Origin: Natrinema versiforme JCM 10478
GTDB lineage: Archaea; Halobacteriota; Halobacteria; Halobacteriales; Natrialbaceae
Assembly (NCBI RefSeq): GCF_000337195.1
Contig: NZ_AOID01000026.1
Span: 108,922 to 172,921, forward strand
Length of the DNA: 64,000 nucleotides
Reading direction: 5' to 3'
A program made the translations under genes and the position numbers. Of this stretch, positions 33,685 through 42,190 are shown in pieces. Positions within the stretch are counted from its first letter, which is position 1, and each line of letters starts with the position of its first letter. A model generated the notes under the pieces. It saw only the letters and a program-made list of their open reading frames with translations, was not told the origin of the DNA and did no database searches.

Positions 33685-36086
33685 GTGCAGCTTTCAGTAT
33701 CATCTCGCCGTCGCGACTCGAGGCCCGTCTCGAGTCGGACTTGGTCACCGTCGTCGACGTCCGCGAGGAACGGGAGTACGAGGAACTGGGGCATATTCCG
33801 GGTGCGGTTTCCGTCCCGGCCGATCGATTTCGGGACCCGAGCAGCGTCGCTGACGGGGAACTCCCGGCTCCCGGGGAGTTCGCAACGCTGCTGTCCGAGG
33901 CCGGCATCGACCGCACGGACGACCTCGTCGCGTATGGGGACGACGGCGGCCCGCTCGCGGCTCGGTTCCTGCTCACCGCCGCCGTCTACGGCCACGAGGG
34001 CTCGCTGTTCCTGGTAGACGGCGGGCTGGACGCGTGGCTCGCGGACGCCGACCGCTCGCATGCGACCGCCAGTCCCAGTCCCGCGCCGACCGACTACGAG
34101 GCCACGCTGCGGGACGACGCGCCGCTCATCGACCGCGAGGGCGTCGAAGCCGCGGTCGAGGGCGACGCGGTCGTCGTCGACACCCGCACCGCCGCCGAGT
34201 ACGAGCAGTCCCGGATTCCGGGGGCCGTCCACCTCGAGTGGACGGACCTCCTCGCGGACGGCCGACTCCGGGGCGAGGACGCGCTCGAGGACCTGCTCGC
34301 CGAGCGGGGAATCACGCGAGACGAGCGGATCGTCCTCTACTGTAACACGGCCAGACGGCTCAGTCATACCTTCGTCACACTCCGCCATCTGGGCTACGAG
34401 GCAGTCGAATTCTACGAGGGGAGCCTGACCGACTGGGTGCGTGCCGAGGCCCCCGAGTGGGATCCGGTCGAACTGCAGGCACAGGTCCGCCACTACGCCG
34501 CCAACGGCGGCTTCGAGGCCATGGTCGACGACCTCGGGGAGGACGTGCTCGGTCGCCTGAAGCTGATCGGGCTCTACCACCAGAAGCAGCGGGGCTATTT
34601 CATGCTCCGGACGCGGGCTCCGGGCGGGAGACTCACGGCCGAACAGGCCCGCACGATCGGCGAGGTCGCCAACGAGTTCGCCCGCGCACCCGCAGAATAC
34701 GGCGGTCCCGAGCAGAACCCGGTTTTCGGCGACGGCTACCTCGACGCCACGACCCGGCAGGATATCCAGATGCACTGGATCGAAATCGCGGACATCGCCG
34801 AGATCTGGGACCGCTACGACGCGGTCGGGCTCTCGACGATGCAGGCCTGCGGGAACTCCGTTCGCAACGTAGTCGGCTGTCCCGCGGCCGGACTCGATCC
34901 CGACGAAACCGTCGACATCGAACCGGTCGTCGAGCGGGTCAGCCAGCGGTTCCTCGGTGACCGCCACTACGCCAATCTGCCCCGGAAGTTTAAGGTCAGC
35001 GTCACCGGCTGTTGCGAGGACTGCGCCCGGTCGGGGATTCAGGACCTCGGGTTGACGCCGGCCCGCAAGGACGGCCGCGAGGGGTTCGTCGCGCGGGTCG
35101 GCGGCGGCCTCTCGGACGGTCCCCGCGTCGCCAGCGACATCGATCTCTTCGTCGAACCCGAGCAGGTCGACGACCTCGTCGCCGCTCTGGCCGACCTCTT
35201 TATCGACCACGGGAGCTACCTCGACACCGCGGTCAACCGGCTGCGCTTCCTCGTCGCCGAGTTCGGCCCCGAGAAGTTCCGCGAGGAACTCGAGTCCTAC
35301 GCCGATTTCGCGTTCGAGGAACCCGACGAGACCCTGACGATGGACTACCGGGGCGACCACGTCGGCGTCCACGAGCAGGCCGACGGCCGCTCCTACGTCG
35401 GGCTGAACGTCCCGACGGGTCGGATGGGCGGTGACGAATTCGCCGAGCTGTCCGAACTGGCCAACGACCTCGGCGACGGCGAGGTCCGCCTGACCCCCAA
35501 CCAGAACATCCTCGTGCCCCACCTGGCCAACGACGACCTTGCGGCGCTGCTCGAGGAACCGCTGCTCGAGCGGTACAGCCCCGATCCGGGGCCGTTCACG
35601 CGCGGGATCGTCACCTGCACCGGTCGGGAGTTCTGTAACTACGGGATCATCGAGACGAAAAATCGCGCGATCAGGTGGGCCCGCGAGCTAGACGACTGGG
35701 CCGAGGAAGCCGGGATCGCTGACGACCACGAGGCGATCCGCGTCCACATGTCGGGCTGTTCGGCCTCCTGCGCCCAGCCACAGTTGGGCGACTTCGGACT
35801 GCGCGGCGAGGTCTACCGCGACGACTACGACTCCGGACGAGCGGCCGACCTCGGACTCGGCGGCGATTTGGGCAACGACGAGTTCATCGACTGGCTCGTC
35901 GGGAAGATCCCGATCGACGACGTGCCCGCGGTCGTCAAGGCCACAATGTGCGCCTACGACGCCGACAGCGAGGCCGGCGAGTCCTTCACCGAGTGGACCC
36001 GCCACACGTCGAATGCGGACCTGCGCGAGATCATCACGGAACGGCCGGCGCGCGACGCGCCCGCGATCGGCACAGAGGTGAGCTAG
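33681..36086 (+). CDS. Rhodanese-rhodanese-siroheme nitrite/sulfite reductase fusion
   Basis: 801 aa. Rhodanese-like domain 1 (about 10-125) has Asp87 where the catalytic Cys should be, so it looks inactive. Domain 2 (about 148-255) keeps the active loop with Cys221 (YCNTARR). From about 265 on it is a siroheme-[4Fe-4S] reductase with the duplicated ferredoxin-NiR/SiR fold. LSTMQACGNSVRNVVGCPAAG is in the first half, and the cluster ligands C646-x5-C652 (CTGREFC) and C693-x3-C697 (CSASC) are in the second. It reduces sulfite or nitrite by six electrons. A sulfur-handling domain on the N-terminus favours sulfite; the motifs do not decide. The gene abuts a FrhB/ferredoxin gene with no spacer, presumably its electron donor. 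Confidence 0.93.
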   Translation: MSAAFSIISPSRLEARLESDLVTVVDVREEREYEELGHIPGAVSVPADRFRDPSSVADGELPAPGEFATLLSEAGIDRTDDLVAYGDDGGPLAARFLLTAAVYGHEGSLFLVDGGLDAWLADADRSHATASPSPAPTDYEATLRDDAPLIDREGVEAAVEGDAVVVDTRTAAEYEQSRIPGAVHLEWTDLLADGRLRGEDALEDLLAERGITRDERIVLYCNTARRLSHTFVTLRHLGYEAVEFYEGSLTDWVRAEAPEWDPVELQAQVRHYAANGGFEAMVDDLGEDVLGRLKLIGLYHQKQRGYFMLRTRAPGGRLTAEQARTIGEVANEFARAPAEYGGPEQNPVFGDGYLDATTRQDIQMHWIEIADIAEIWDRYDAVGLSTMQACGNSVRNVVGCPAAGLDPDETVDIEPVVERVSQRFLGDRHYANLPRKFKVSVTGCCEDCARSGIQDLGLTPARKDGREGFVARVGGGLSDGPRVASDIDLFVEPEQVDDLVAALADLFIDHGSYLDTAVNRLRFLVAEFGPEKFREELESYADFAFEEPDETLTMDYRGDHVGVHEQADGRSYVGLNVPTGRMGGDEFAELSELANDLGDGEVRLTPNQNILVPHLANDDLAALLEEPLLERYSPDPGPFTRGIVTCTGREFCNYGIIETKNRAIRWARELDDWAEEAGIADDHEAIRVHMSGCSASCAQPQLGDFGLRGEVYRDDYDSGRAADLGLGGDLGNDEFIDWLVGKIPIDDVPAVVKATMCAYDADSEAGESFTEWTRHTSNADLREIITERPARDAPAIGTEVS

Positions 36087-37355
36087 ATGTCTGGAACGGA
36101 CCCCTCGAAGGCGACGAACGTACCGAAGCCGGGCGTCCCGCGGGAGGGCGTCAAGGGCGTCGGCGAGGACCCGCGCGAACAGGACCGCGACGCCGCCGAA
36201 GCGCCGGGCAAGATCTGGTTCCGCGACCTGGACGAGGCCGTCATCGAGGCCGATCGCTGTATCCAGTGTGCCTCCTGTGTCGCCGCCTGTCCCTCCGACT
36301 CCATCGGCATCGACGAGGACGAGGGCCGACCCACCCTCGTCAAGATGTGTACCGGCTGTTCGCGCTGTTGGGACTTCTGTCCCCGCAGCGGCCTGCGCTA
36401 CGAGCGCCACCTCGAGCTGACCCGGGAGGAACGCGGCCTCGAGCAGCCGGCCACCTACGCGGCGCGAGCGGACGATACGGCCGCCGAGGCGGGACAGGAC
36501 GGCGGCGTCGTGACGGCTCTGCTCGCGGAACTCATCGAAGCGGGCGAACTGGACGGCGCGGTCGTCGCCCGCGAGCGCGAGGACGAACCGCTGCGCGGCG
36601 AGGCCGTGCTGGCGACCTCCCGCGAGGACTTGCTCGAAGCCGGCGGCAGCATCTACAATCAGACGATGGGGCTGGGGAAAATCGACGAGCTGCTCGCGGA
36701 AGCGGACCTCGAGACCGACGACCCCGACCTCGCGCTCGTCGGCACCCCCTGTATGGTTCAGGGCGCGACCGCGCTCGATCGCTACGACCACGAGCCGGCC
36801 GATCCGATCGCGCTCACGGTCGCGCTGATGTGTACCCGCAGCTTCGAGCACGACCGGCTGCTCGCCCGCCTCGAGTCCTTCGACGTCGACCCCGAGGCGG
36901 TCGACGGGCTCGATATCAGCGACGGGACGCTCCGCGCCGTCGACGCCGACGGCGACGCGCTGCTCGAGGCGGACGTCGACGCGTTCGACGCGGCGGGACT
37001 GCGGGGCTGCGACGAGTGTGCCGACTTCGTCGGCGAGGCGGCCGATATCAGCGTCGGCAGCGTCGGCAGCCCGGACGGGTCCACGACCGCCGTCGTGCGG
37101 ACCGAGGCCGGCGAATCGGCGTGGAACCGAGCCGCGTCTGCCCTCGAGACGACCGCGATCGACAGCCCGGACGCGCTCGAGGGGTTGGCCGAGTGGAACC
37201 GGCGGCGCGCGGAATCGATCCTCCCGCGGGCGTTCGACCGGGAGGGGAGCATCGGGATCACCTACGAGCACCACCGGGAGGCCTACGACGGGACCGACCG
37301 CGAGCCGGAGCCGCTGAACCCGGCCCGCGTCCACCAGTACGAGGAGTGGTGCTAA
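36087..37355 (+). CDS. FrhB-type (coenzyme F420) ferredoxin oxidoreductase subunit
   Basis: 422 aa. The N-terminal part has two [4Fe-4S] ferredoxin motifs (C58-C61-C64-C68 and C88-C91-C94-C98). It is followed by FrhB-like domains starting near 130 (GQDGGVVTALLAELIEAGEL, LVGTPCMVQGATAL) that bind FAD and F420 in relatives. Its ATG follows the reductase stop directly (TAGATG), so it is almost certainly the reductase's partner. The pair mirrors the F420-dependent sulfite reductase Fsr of methanogens, in which the two parts are fused in the opposite order. Use of F420H2 is an inference. Confidence 0.9.
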   Translation: MSGTDPSKATNVPKPGVPREGVKGVGEDPREQDRDAAEAPGKIWFRDLDEAVIEADRCIQCASCVAACPSDSIGIDEDEGRPTLVKMCTGCSRCWDFCPRSGLRYERHLELTREERGLEQPATYAARADDTAAEAGQDGGVVTALLAELIEAGELDGAVVAREREDEPLRGEAVLATSREDLLEAGGSIYNQTMGLGKIDELLAEADLETDDPDLALVGTPCMVQGATALDRYDHEPADPIALTVALMCTRSFEHDRLLARLESFDVDPEAVDGLDISDGTLRAVDADGDALLEADVDAFDAAGLRGCDECADFVGEAADISVGSVGSPDGSTTAVVRTEAGESAWNRAASALETTAIDSPDALEGLAEWNRRRAESILPRAFDREGSIGITYEHHREAYDGTDREPEPLNPARVHQYEEWC

Positions 37356-37439
37356 CGGGGACGGTCGGTCCGTGCGAGGAATTTTCACCCGGCGGGAATT
37401 CCGGCGTCGGTTATCCCGGATGGTCGCGTATAGCTGGAT

Positions 37440-38093
37440 ATGACGGGCTTTCGTGCAACGGTCGTCGTCCACGAACCGGCGGACTGTCCGGTGGCCGACG
37501 TCTCCGCGTCCGCCGACGAACCGGTCGACTCCGTCTCTCGGTCGTCGCAGGCGACGCCCGAGGGGACGGTCGTCGAGGAGTTCGGCGTCGCCGCCGACGC
37601 CGCGGTCGAGGGGGACCACGGCGTCGAACTGACGCCGGTCCAGTCGAACGAGCGCGAGGCGATCTATCGGTTCGAACGCGACAGCGGCGCAGACTGCGCC
37701 TGCGAGATCATCGAGGGAACGGGCACGCCGATTTCGTCGGTCCGCGCCCAGAACGGCTCGTTGCTCCTCTCCTTTCGAACGTTCGAGTTGGCCGAGATCG
37801 CCGATATCGTCGACGAACTGCGGGCGTACTTCGACGGCGTCATCGTCGAGGAACTCACGCAGGACCACGAGGACGTCTCGGCCGATCCGGTCGTCGTCGA
37901 TCGCGACGTGCTCACCACCAGACAGCAAGAAATCCTCGAGACGGCCCACGAGATGGGCTACTTCGACTACCCCAAGGGCGCGAACGCGACCGATGTGGCC
38001 GAGGAACTGGGCGTCGCCCGATCGACGTTCACCGAGCATCTGGCGGCGGCCCAGACGAAACTGATGGACGCGATCCTCGAGGAAGAACCGTAG
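37440..38093 (+). CDS. Bat-type helix-turn-helix regulator (HTH_10 family)
   Basis: 217 aa. The N-terminal half (to about 150) contains an unusual Cys pair (ADCACEII). HTH_10 follows: LTTRQQEILETAHEMGYFDYPKGANATDVAEELGVARSTFTEHLAAAQTKL. It lies 84 bp downstream of the reductase-FrhB pair on the same strand, with its own weak TATA-like gttatccc at about 37410. It could sense redox or iron-sulfur status through its cysteines, but this is speculation from context. Confidence 0.88.
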   Translation: MTGFRATVVVHEPADCPVADVSASADEPVDSVSRSSQATPEGTVVEEFGVAADAAVEGDHGVELTPVQSNEREAIYRFERDSGADCACEIIEGTGTPISSVRAQNGSLLLSFRTFELAEIADIVDELRAYFDGVIVEELTQDHEDVSADPVVVDRDVLTTRQQEILETAHEMGYFDYPKGANATDVAEELGVARSTFTEHLAAAQTKLMDAILEEEP

Positions 38094-38138
38094 TCGCGTC
38101 GCCGCGCCCGTTCTCGAGCCGTCTGCTCTTTCGCGGCG

Positions 38139-38576
38139 TCAGTCGGCGATGATGACCGGCCGGTCGGCGTCGATGATGACCTGCTGGCTGACGCTGCCGA
38201 AGAGCGCTTTCCCGACCGGGGACCGCTTCCGGCCGCCCAGTAGAATCGCGTCGGCGTCGATATCCGACGCGACCTGCCCGATTCCGCCGGCGGCGTCGCC
38301 GACCAACTCCGCGCGGTCGACCTCGATACCGTCGCCCTCGAGTCGGTCTTCGACCAGCGACACGGTGTCGGGCACGTCCCGGATCTCGGGCAGCGATTCG
38401 TTGAGATCGTCGATGAACGTCGCGCCGCCCTCGTCGGGCATGGTGTCGATCTCCTCGAGGACGTGCAGGACCGTCACCGACAGGTCGTCGGGATCGGCCG
38501 GCAGCGAGCGCAGGGTCTCGATCTGTGCGGTCACGCGCTCCTCGTCGGTGTCGACCGGAATGAGGACGTGATACAT
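38139..38576 (-). CDS. Universal stress protein (UspA family)
   Basis: 145 aa. MYHVLIPVDTDEERVTAQIETL forms the first strand and helix. The ATP-binding motif GGRKRSPVGKALFGSVSQQVI (G-2x-G-9x-G-S) and VIIDADRPVIIAD close the fold, so it probably binds ATP. The start at 38576 is supported by tcataaca (minus strand, about 38597-38605) 24-28 nt upstream. Confidence 0.93.
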   Translation of the reverse strand: MYHVLIPVDTDEERVTAQIETLRSLPADPDDLSVTVLHVLEEIDTMPDEGGATFIDDLNESLPEIRDVPDTVSLVEDRLEGDGIEVDRAELVGDAAGGIGQVASDIDADAILLGGRKRSPVGKALFGSVSQQVIIDADRPVIIAD

Positions 38577-38687
38577 GTCCGATCCTCGGTGCCGTGTTAT
38601 GAAAGTCGTACTGGCAGTTCCCACCGCCTGAGTGTGCCGCCGACGAATGTCAGTAACCCTTTGACTGGGGGCATCATCCACGATACC

Positions 38688-39062
38688 ATGGATATCATTC
38701 ACACCGCGCTGTGGGTATCGGACATCGACCGAACACGCGAGTTCTACATCGACGGGCTCGGACTGGAAGAGAACTGGTCGTTCACCGGCGACGACGGCGT
38801 CGAAAACGTCTACATCGGCGGCGAGCACGGCGAGTTCCAGTTCAAGTACGACCCCGACGGCGAGACCGACATCGACTCGGGGTCGATGGCCCACGTCGCG
38901 GTCGGCGTCGACAGCACCGACGAGACCGTCGAGCGACTGGTCGAGCGCGAGGACCCGCCGGTCGAGACGGAGCCGACGACGATGGACGAGATCGGCGTCC
39001 GCGTCGCGTTCGTCGAGGATCCGAACGGCTACGTCGTCGAACTCGTCGAAGAACTCGAGTAA
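38688..39062 (+). CDS. VOC/glyoxalase-family metalloprotein
   Basis: 124 aa single-chain vicinal-oxygen-chelate protein: IIHTALWVSDIDRTREFYIDGLGLEENW, then MAHVAVGVDSTDETVERL and VRVAFVEDPNGYVVELVEE. His5 and the Glu near the C-terminus (VVELVEE) are the usual metal ligands. It resembles lactoylglutathione lyase, but haloarchaea use other thiols, so the substrate is open. Confidence 0.88.
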   Translation: MDIIHTALWVSDIDRTREFYIDGLGLEENWSFTGDDGVENVYIGGEHGEFQFKYDPDGETDIDSGSMAHVAVGVDSTDETVERLVEREDPPVETEPTTMDEIGVRVAFVEDPNGYVVELVEELE

Positions 39063-39095
39063 GGCGACGAACGTGGCGTCGTGGGACTCGCGGAA

Positions 39096-40304
39096 CTACT
39101 TTTCGGCGGCGTCGGTCACGGCGGGGTTCTCGACGGCCGGCGGCGTTCGGACGACCTGGACGAGGAGCACGGCCGCGACCGTCACGACGGCGGCCAGAAA
39201 GAGCCACGAGGTGCGGTAGCCGACCGTGTCGGCGAGATAGCCGAACGCGGGCGGCGCGACGAGCGCGCCGCTGGTGAGCGCGAGTTGGCCGCCGGCGGTC
39301 GCGCCCCCCATCTCGTCGGCGGTGACGAGCGTCGCCATGACGGAGTAGTAGACGCCCGTGTAGCCGAGCACGAAGAAGCCGAGCACGGCGAACGCGACCG
39401 CGGCACCGAATTCGGTGCTCGTCGACGCGACGACGACGAACATGACGGCGCTGCCAAGCGACTGGACGACGAGCAACAGTCCGATCGTGACGCGGGGCTC
39501 GCCGGGGAGCACGTCGCTCAGCCAGCCGGTCAACACGCGGCCGACGCTGCCGAACAGTTGGACGAGCGCGAGGACGACGCCGCCGAAGCCGACGGACGCG
39601 CCGATCGACTCCTCGACGTAGAGGACGGTGTAGCCGGTCGTCGTGAACAGGGCCGCGCCGAGGAAGAGCCCGGCGGTCATCAACACGAGGTACGGCCGGT
39701 TCGAGAGCAGCGCGCGGAAGTCGGGATAGTCGGCGACGCCGCCGTCGCTGTCGCTCGAGTAGCTTAGATAGAAGGCGACGGCGACGATCACGCCGACGCT
39801 CGCGGCGACGAAAAAGCCGGTTTGCCAGACGAACGCTCCCGCGAGACCGGTGATCAGGAGCGCGCTGATGCCGCTCCCACCGGTGACGCCGACCTGTTTG
39901 ATGCCCATCGCGAGGTTCTGGCGACCCGGGTCGATGTTGTCGAAGACGGCTTTGTTCGTCCCGGGAATCGCGGTCCCGTACGCCGATCCCAACACGAACA
40001 CTGCCGCGAGCAACAGCGCGTACGTCGGAGCGCCCGCGACGAGGAGCGTGCCCGTCGCGAGCCCGATGAGACCGAGCGTCAGCGTCAGTCGCTCGCCGAA
40101 GCGGTCCGTCAGCGCGCCGAGGGGCAACAGGAAGACGGCGTAGCCGAGGGTAAGCGTCGTGACCACGAGGCCGACCGAGAACCGCGAGAGCCCGAACGCG
40201 TCCCGGAAAAAGGGCGTCGCGGCGAAGATCGCATAATAACAGATGCTCGCGGAAATCTGCCAGATCGTGACGAGCGACACCGTCTTCCAGTACGACCGAT
40301 CCAT
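39096..40304 (-). CDS. Major facilitator superfamily transporter
   Basis: 402 aa with 12 predicted membrane segments. The MFS loop motif PLGALTDRFGERLTL is between TM2 and TM3, and GWLSDVLPGEPRV is the matching loop between TM8 and TM9. The start at 40304 (MDRSYWKTVSLVTIWQISASICYYAIF) is set by the first TM and by the promoter and palindrome just upstream. The substrate is unknown. Confidence 0.9.
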   Translation of the reverse strand: MDRSYWKTVSLVTIWQISASICYYAIFAATPFFRDAFGLSRFSVGLVVTTLTLGYAVFLLPLGALTDRFGERLTLTLGLIGLATGTLLVAGAPTYALLLAAVFVLGSAYGTAIPGTNKAVFDNIDPGRQNLAMGIKQVGVTGGSGISALLITGLAGAFVWQTGFFVAASVGVIVAVAFYLSYSSDSDGGVADYPDFRALLSNRPYLVLMTAGLFLGAALFTTTGYTVLYVEESIGASVGFGGVVLALVQLFGSVGRVLTGWLSDVLPGEPRVTIGLLLVVQSLGSAVMFVVVASTSTEFGAAVAFAVLGFFVLGYTGVYYSVMATLVTADEMGGATAGGQLALTSGALVAPPAFGYLADTVGYRTSWLFLAAVVTVAAVLLVQVVRTPPAVENPAVTDAAEK

Positions 40305-40628
40305 CACTCGGTGACCCTTTGCAAAGGGGTTCAAAAAGAGTGACGCCGTGACGCTTTGCTCGAGGTTCAGCAATCGTGCTCCACGTTGCCGTCCCGCACT
40401 TGTCATCGGGTTTTCGCCGGCGAAACTCGCGACGGCCGCTCGCCCAACTCTTCACGAAAGACAATTATAGTAATCCTCCCGGCCATCGACTGACTATCTG
40501 TTCGTTTGATCACGAGACTAGCATTCGTCTGTAGTCGTAAAACCGGCAAAATGCGGACATCCGGGGTACCGATCGACGGCACCGGACAAACGATAATACT
40601 TTTCCATTGGCGTCCGAAATCCTTGACC
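40305..40628. other. Divergent regulatory gap between the MFS gene and citrate synthase
   Basis: 324 bp. Besides the palindrome it contains an unassigned AT-rich box (caattatagtaatc, about 40463-40476) and the citrate synthase promoter taatactttt near 40591-40600. No ORF in it looks coding. Confidence 0.5.
40315..40328. promoter_or_regulatory. Perfect 14-bp palindrome at the MFS transporter start site
   Basis: ccctttgcaaaggg lies 11-24 bp before the MFS ATG (minus strand), just downstream of a ctttttgaa box at about 40333-40341. It would cover the transcription start, a classic repressor-operator position. Confidence 0.55.
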
Positions 40629-41777
40629 ATGTCTGACGACCTCAAGAAAGGGCTCGAGGGTGTGTTGGTTGCCGAATCGGAGCTCAGTTCGATCGACGGT
40701 GATGCCGGTCGACTGATCTATCGCGGCTACACGATCGAGGATCTCGCTCGCGGTGCGAGCTACGAGGAAGTGCTCTACCTGCTCTGGAACGGTCACCTCC
40801 CGACCGAAGCCGAACTCGAGCCGTTCACCGAGGCCCTGATGGACGAGCGCGAGGTCGACGACGACGTCCTCGAGACGATGGAAAAACTCGCCGCGGCCGA
40901 CGAACGTCCCATGGCCGCGCTCCGGACTGCGGTCTCGATGTTCTCCGCCTACGAACCCGAAGCCGACGCCGATCCCGAGGACCTCGACGCGACGCTGCGG
41001 AAGGGCCGTCGGATCACGGCCAAGATCCCGACCGCGCTCGCGGCCTTCGAGCGCTACCGCCTCGGTGAGGAGCCCGTCGATCCCCACCCGGATCTGGGTC
41101 TCGCCGCGAATTTCCTCTACATGCTGACCGGCGAGGAGCCCGACGACATCGCCGCCGAGACGTTCGATCAGGCGCTTATCCTGCACGCGGACCACGGGCT
41201 GAACGCCTCGACGTTTACCTCGATGGTCATCGGCTCGACGATGGCCGACATCTACAGCGCCGTGACCGGCGGCATCAGCGCCCTCTCGGGGCCGCTCCAC
41301 GGCGGCGCGAATCAGGACGTCATGGAAGTCCTCATCGAAATCGACGAGAGCGACCTCGACCACCGCGAGTGGGTCGAACAAGCCACCGCCGAGGGACGGC
41401 GCATCCCCGGCTTCGGCCACCGCGTCTACAACGTCAAGGACCCCCGCGCGAAGATCCTCCAGGAGCGTAGCAAGGAACTCGCCGAGAACGGCGAGGACAA
41501 GTGGTACAACTACACCACCACCATCGAGCAGTTCCTCACCGAGGAGAAGGGCCTCGTCGAGAAGGGGATCGCTCCGAACGTCGACTTCTACTCCGGCTCG
41601 GTCTACTACCAGCTCGGCATCCCGATCGACATGTACACGCCCATCTTTGCCATGAGCCGCGCCGGCGGCTGGATCGCCCACGTCCTCGAGTACCAGGACG
41701 ACAACCGCCTCATCCGCCCGCGCGCCCGCTACACCGGCCCGCAGGATCAGGAGTTCGTTCCGCTCGAAGAGCGATAG
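40629..41777 (+). CDS. citZ: Citrate synthase
   Basis: 382 aa, cytoplasmic TCA-cycle enzyme condensing acetyl-CoA and oxaloacetate. The family start LKKGLEGVLVAESELSSIDGDAGRLIYRGYTIEDLA is present. The catalytic residues are His in GPLHGGANQDVM, His in IPGFGHRVYNVKDPRA, and Asp in PNVDFYSGSVYYQLGIP. The Arg-rich RLIRPRARYTGP closes the active site. Length and start (MSDDLKKG, ATG 40629) are standard. Confidence 0.96.
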   Translation: MSDDLKKGLEGVLVAESELSSIDGDAGRLIYRGYTIEDLARGASYEEVLYLLWNGHLPTEAELEPFTEALMDEREVDDDVLETMEKLAAADERPMAALRTAVSMFSAYEPEADADPEDLDATLRKGRRITAKIPTALAAFERYRLGEEPVDPHPDLGLAANFLYMLTGEEPDDIAAETFDQALILHADHGLNASTFTSMVIGSTMADIYSAVTGGISALSGPLHGGANQDVMEVLIEIDESDLDHREWVEQATAEGRRIPGFGHRVYNVKDPRAKILQERSKELAENGEDKWYNYTTTIEQFLTEEKGLVEKGIAPNVDFYSGSVYYQLGIPIDMYTPIFAMSRAGGWIAHVLEYQDDNRLIRPRARYTGPQDQEFVPLEER

Positions 41778-41848
41778 GAACCGCGAATCACTCGGCCCGC
41801 TCGATCGTCCCCACCTGCCCGATCGTATCCGCACCGGAGTCGTTTTCG

Positions 41849-42190
41849 TTACTCTCGACCGCTCAGTTCTCGGACCAGCGCGGAGACGCCGATCAACGAG
41901 GTCAGCAGGACGGTGAGGTTGAACGCGGCGTGTGTCAGCGGCTGGTATTTCGGGTCGATCCAGAGATCGATGGCGTCGGTCACGCTGCCGTAGAAGCGGA
42001 TCAGCGCGACGACCGCCACCACCGAACAGACCGCGAGCCCGCCCCAGACGAGATACCGCCGGATCGTTTCGGAACGGGGGTCGAGCCCGCCGTCCGATTC
42101 GGGGACAGCGGACGCGTCGTCGGTGTCGCGGTGCTGGTCGTCCGCCGGTGCCTCGATCTGTGCGTCGGTCTTCGTCGGTGTGTCGGTCAT
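41849..42190 (-). CDS. Small two-TM membrane protein coupled to a PGF-CTERM protein
   Basis: 113 aa. An acidic N-terminal 40 residues are followed by two hydrophobic segments (YLVWGGLAVCSVVAVVALIRFYG and HAAFNLTVLLTSLIGVSALV). It starts on an ATGA overlap with the stop of the surface protein upstream (42187-43236), so the two are probably made together. Function unknown. Confidence 0.75.
   Translation of the reverse strand: MTDTPTKTDAQIEAPADDQHRDTDDASAVPESDGGLDPRSETIRRYLVWGGLAVCSVVAVVALIRFYGSVTDAIDLWIDPKYQPLTHAAFNLTVLLTSLIGVSALVRELSGRE

Noticed and set aside
35688..38039. 783-aa minus-strand open frame
   Set aside because: It is antisense to the siroheme reductase, FrhB and regulator genes, with no recognisable domain and a shadow-type composition (Arg/Val/Asp-rich).
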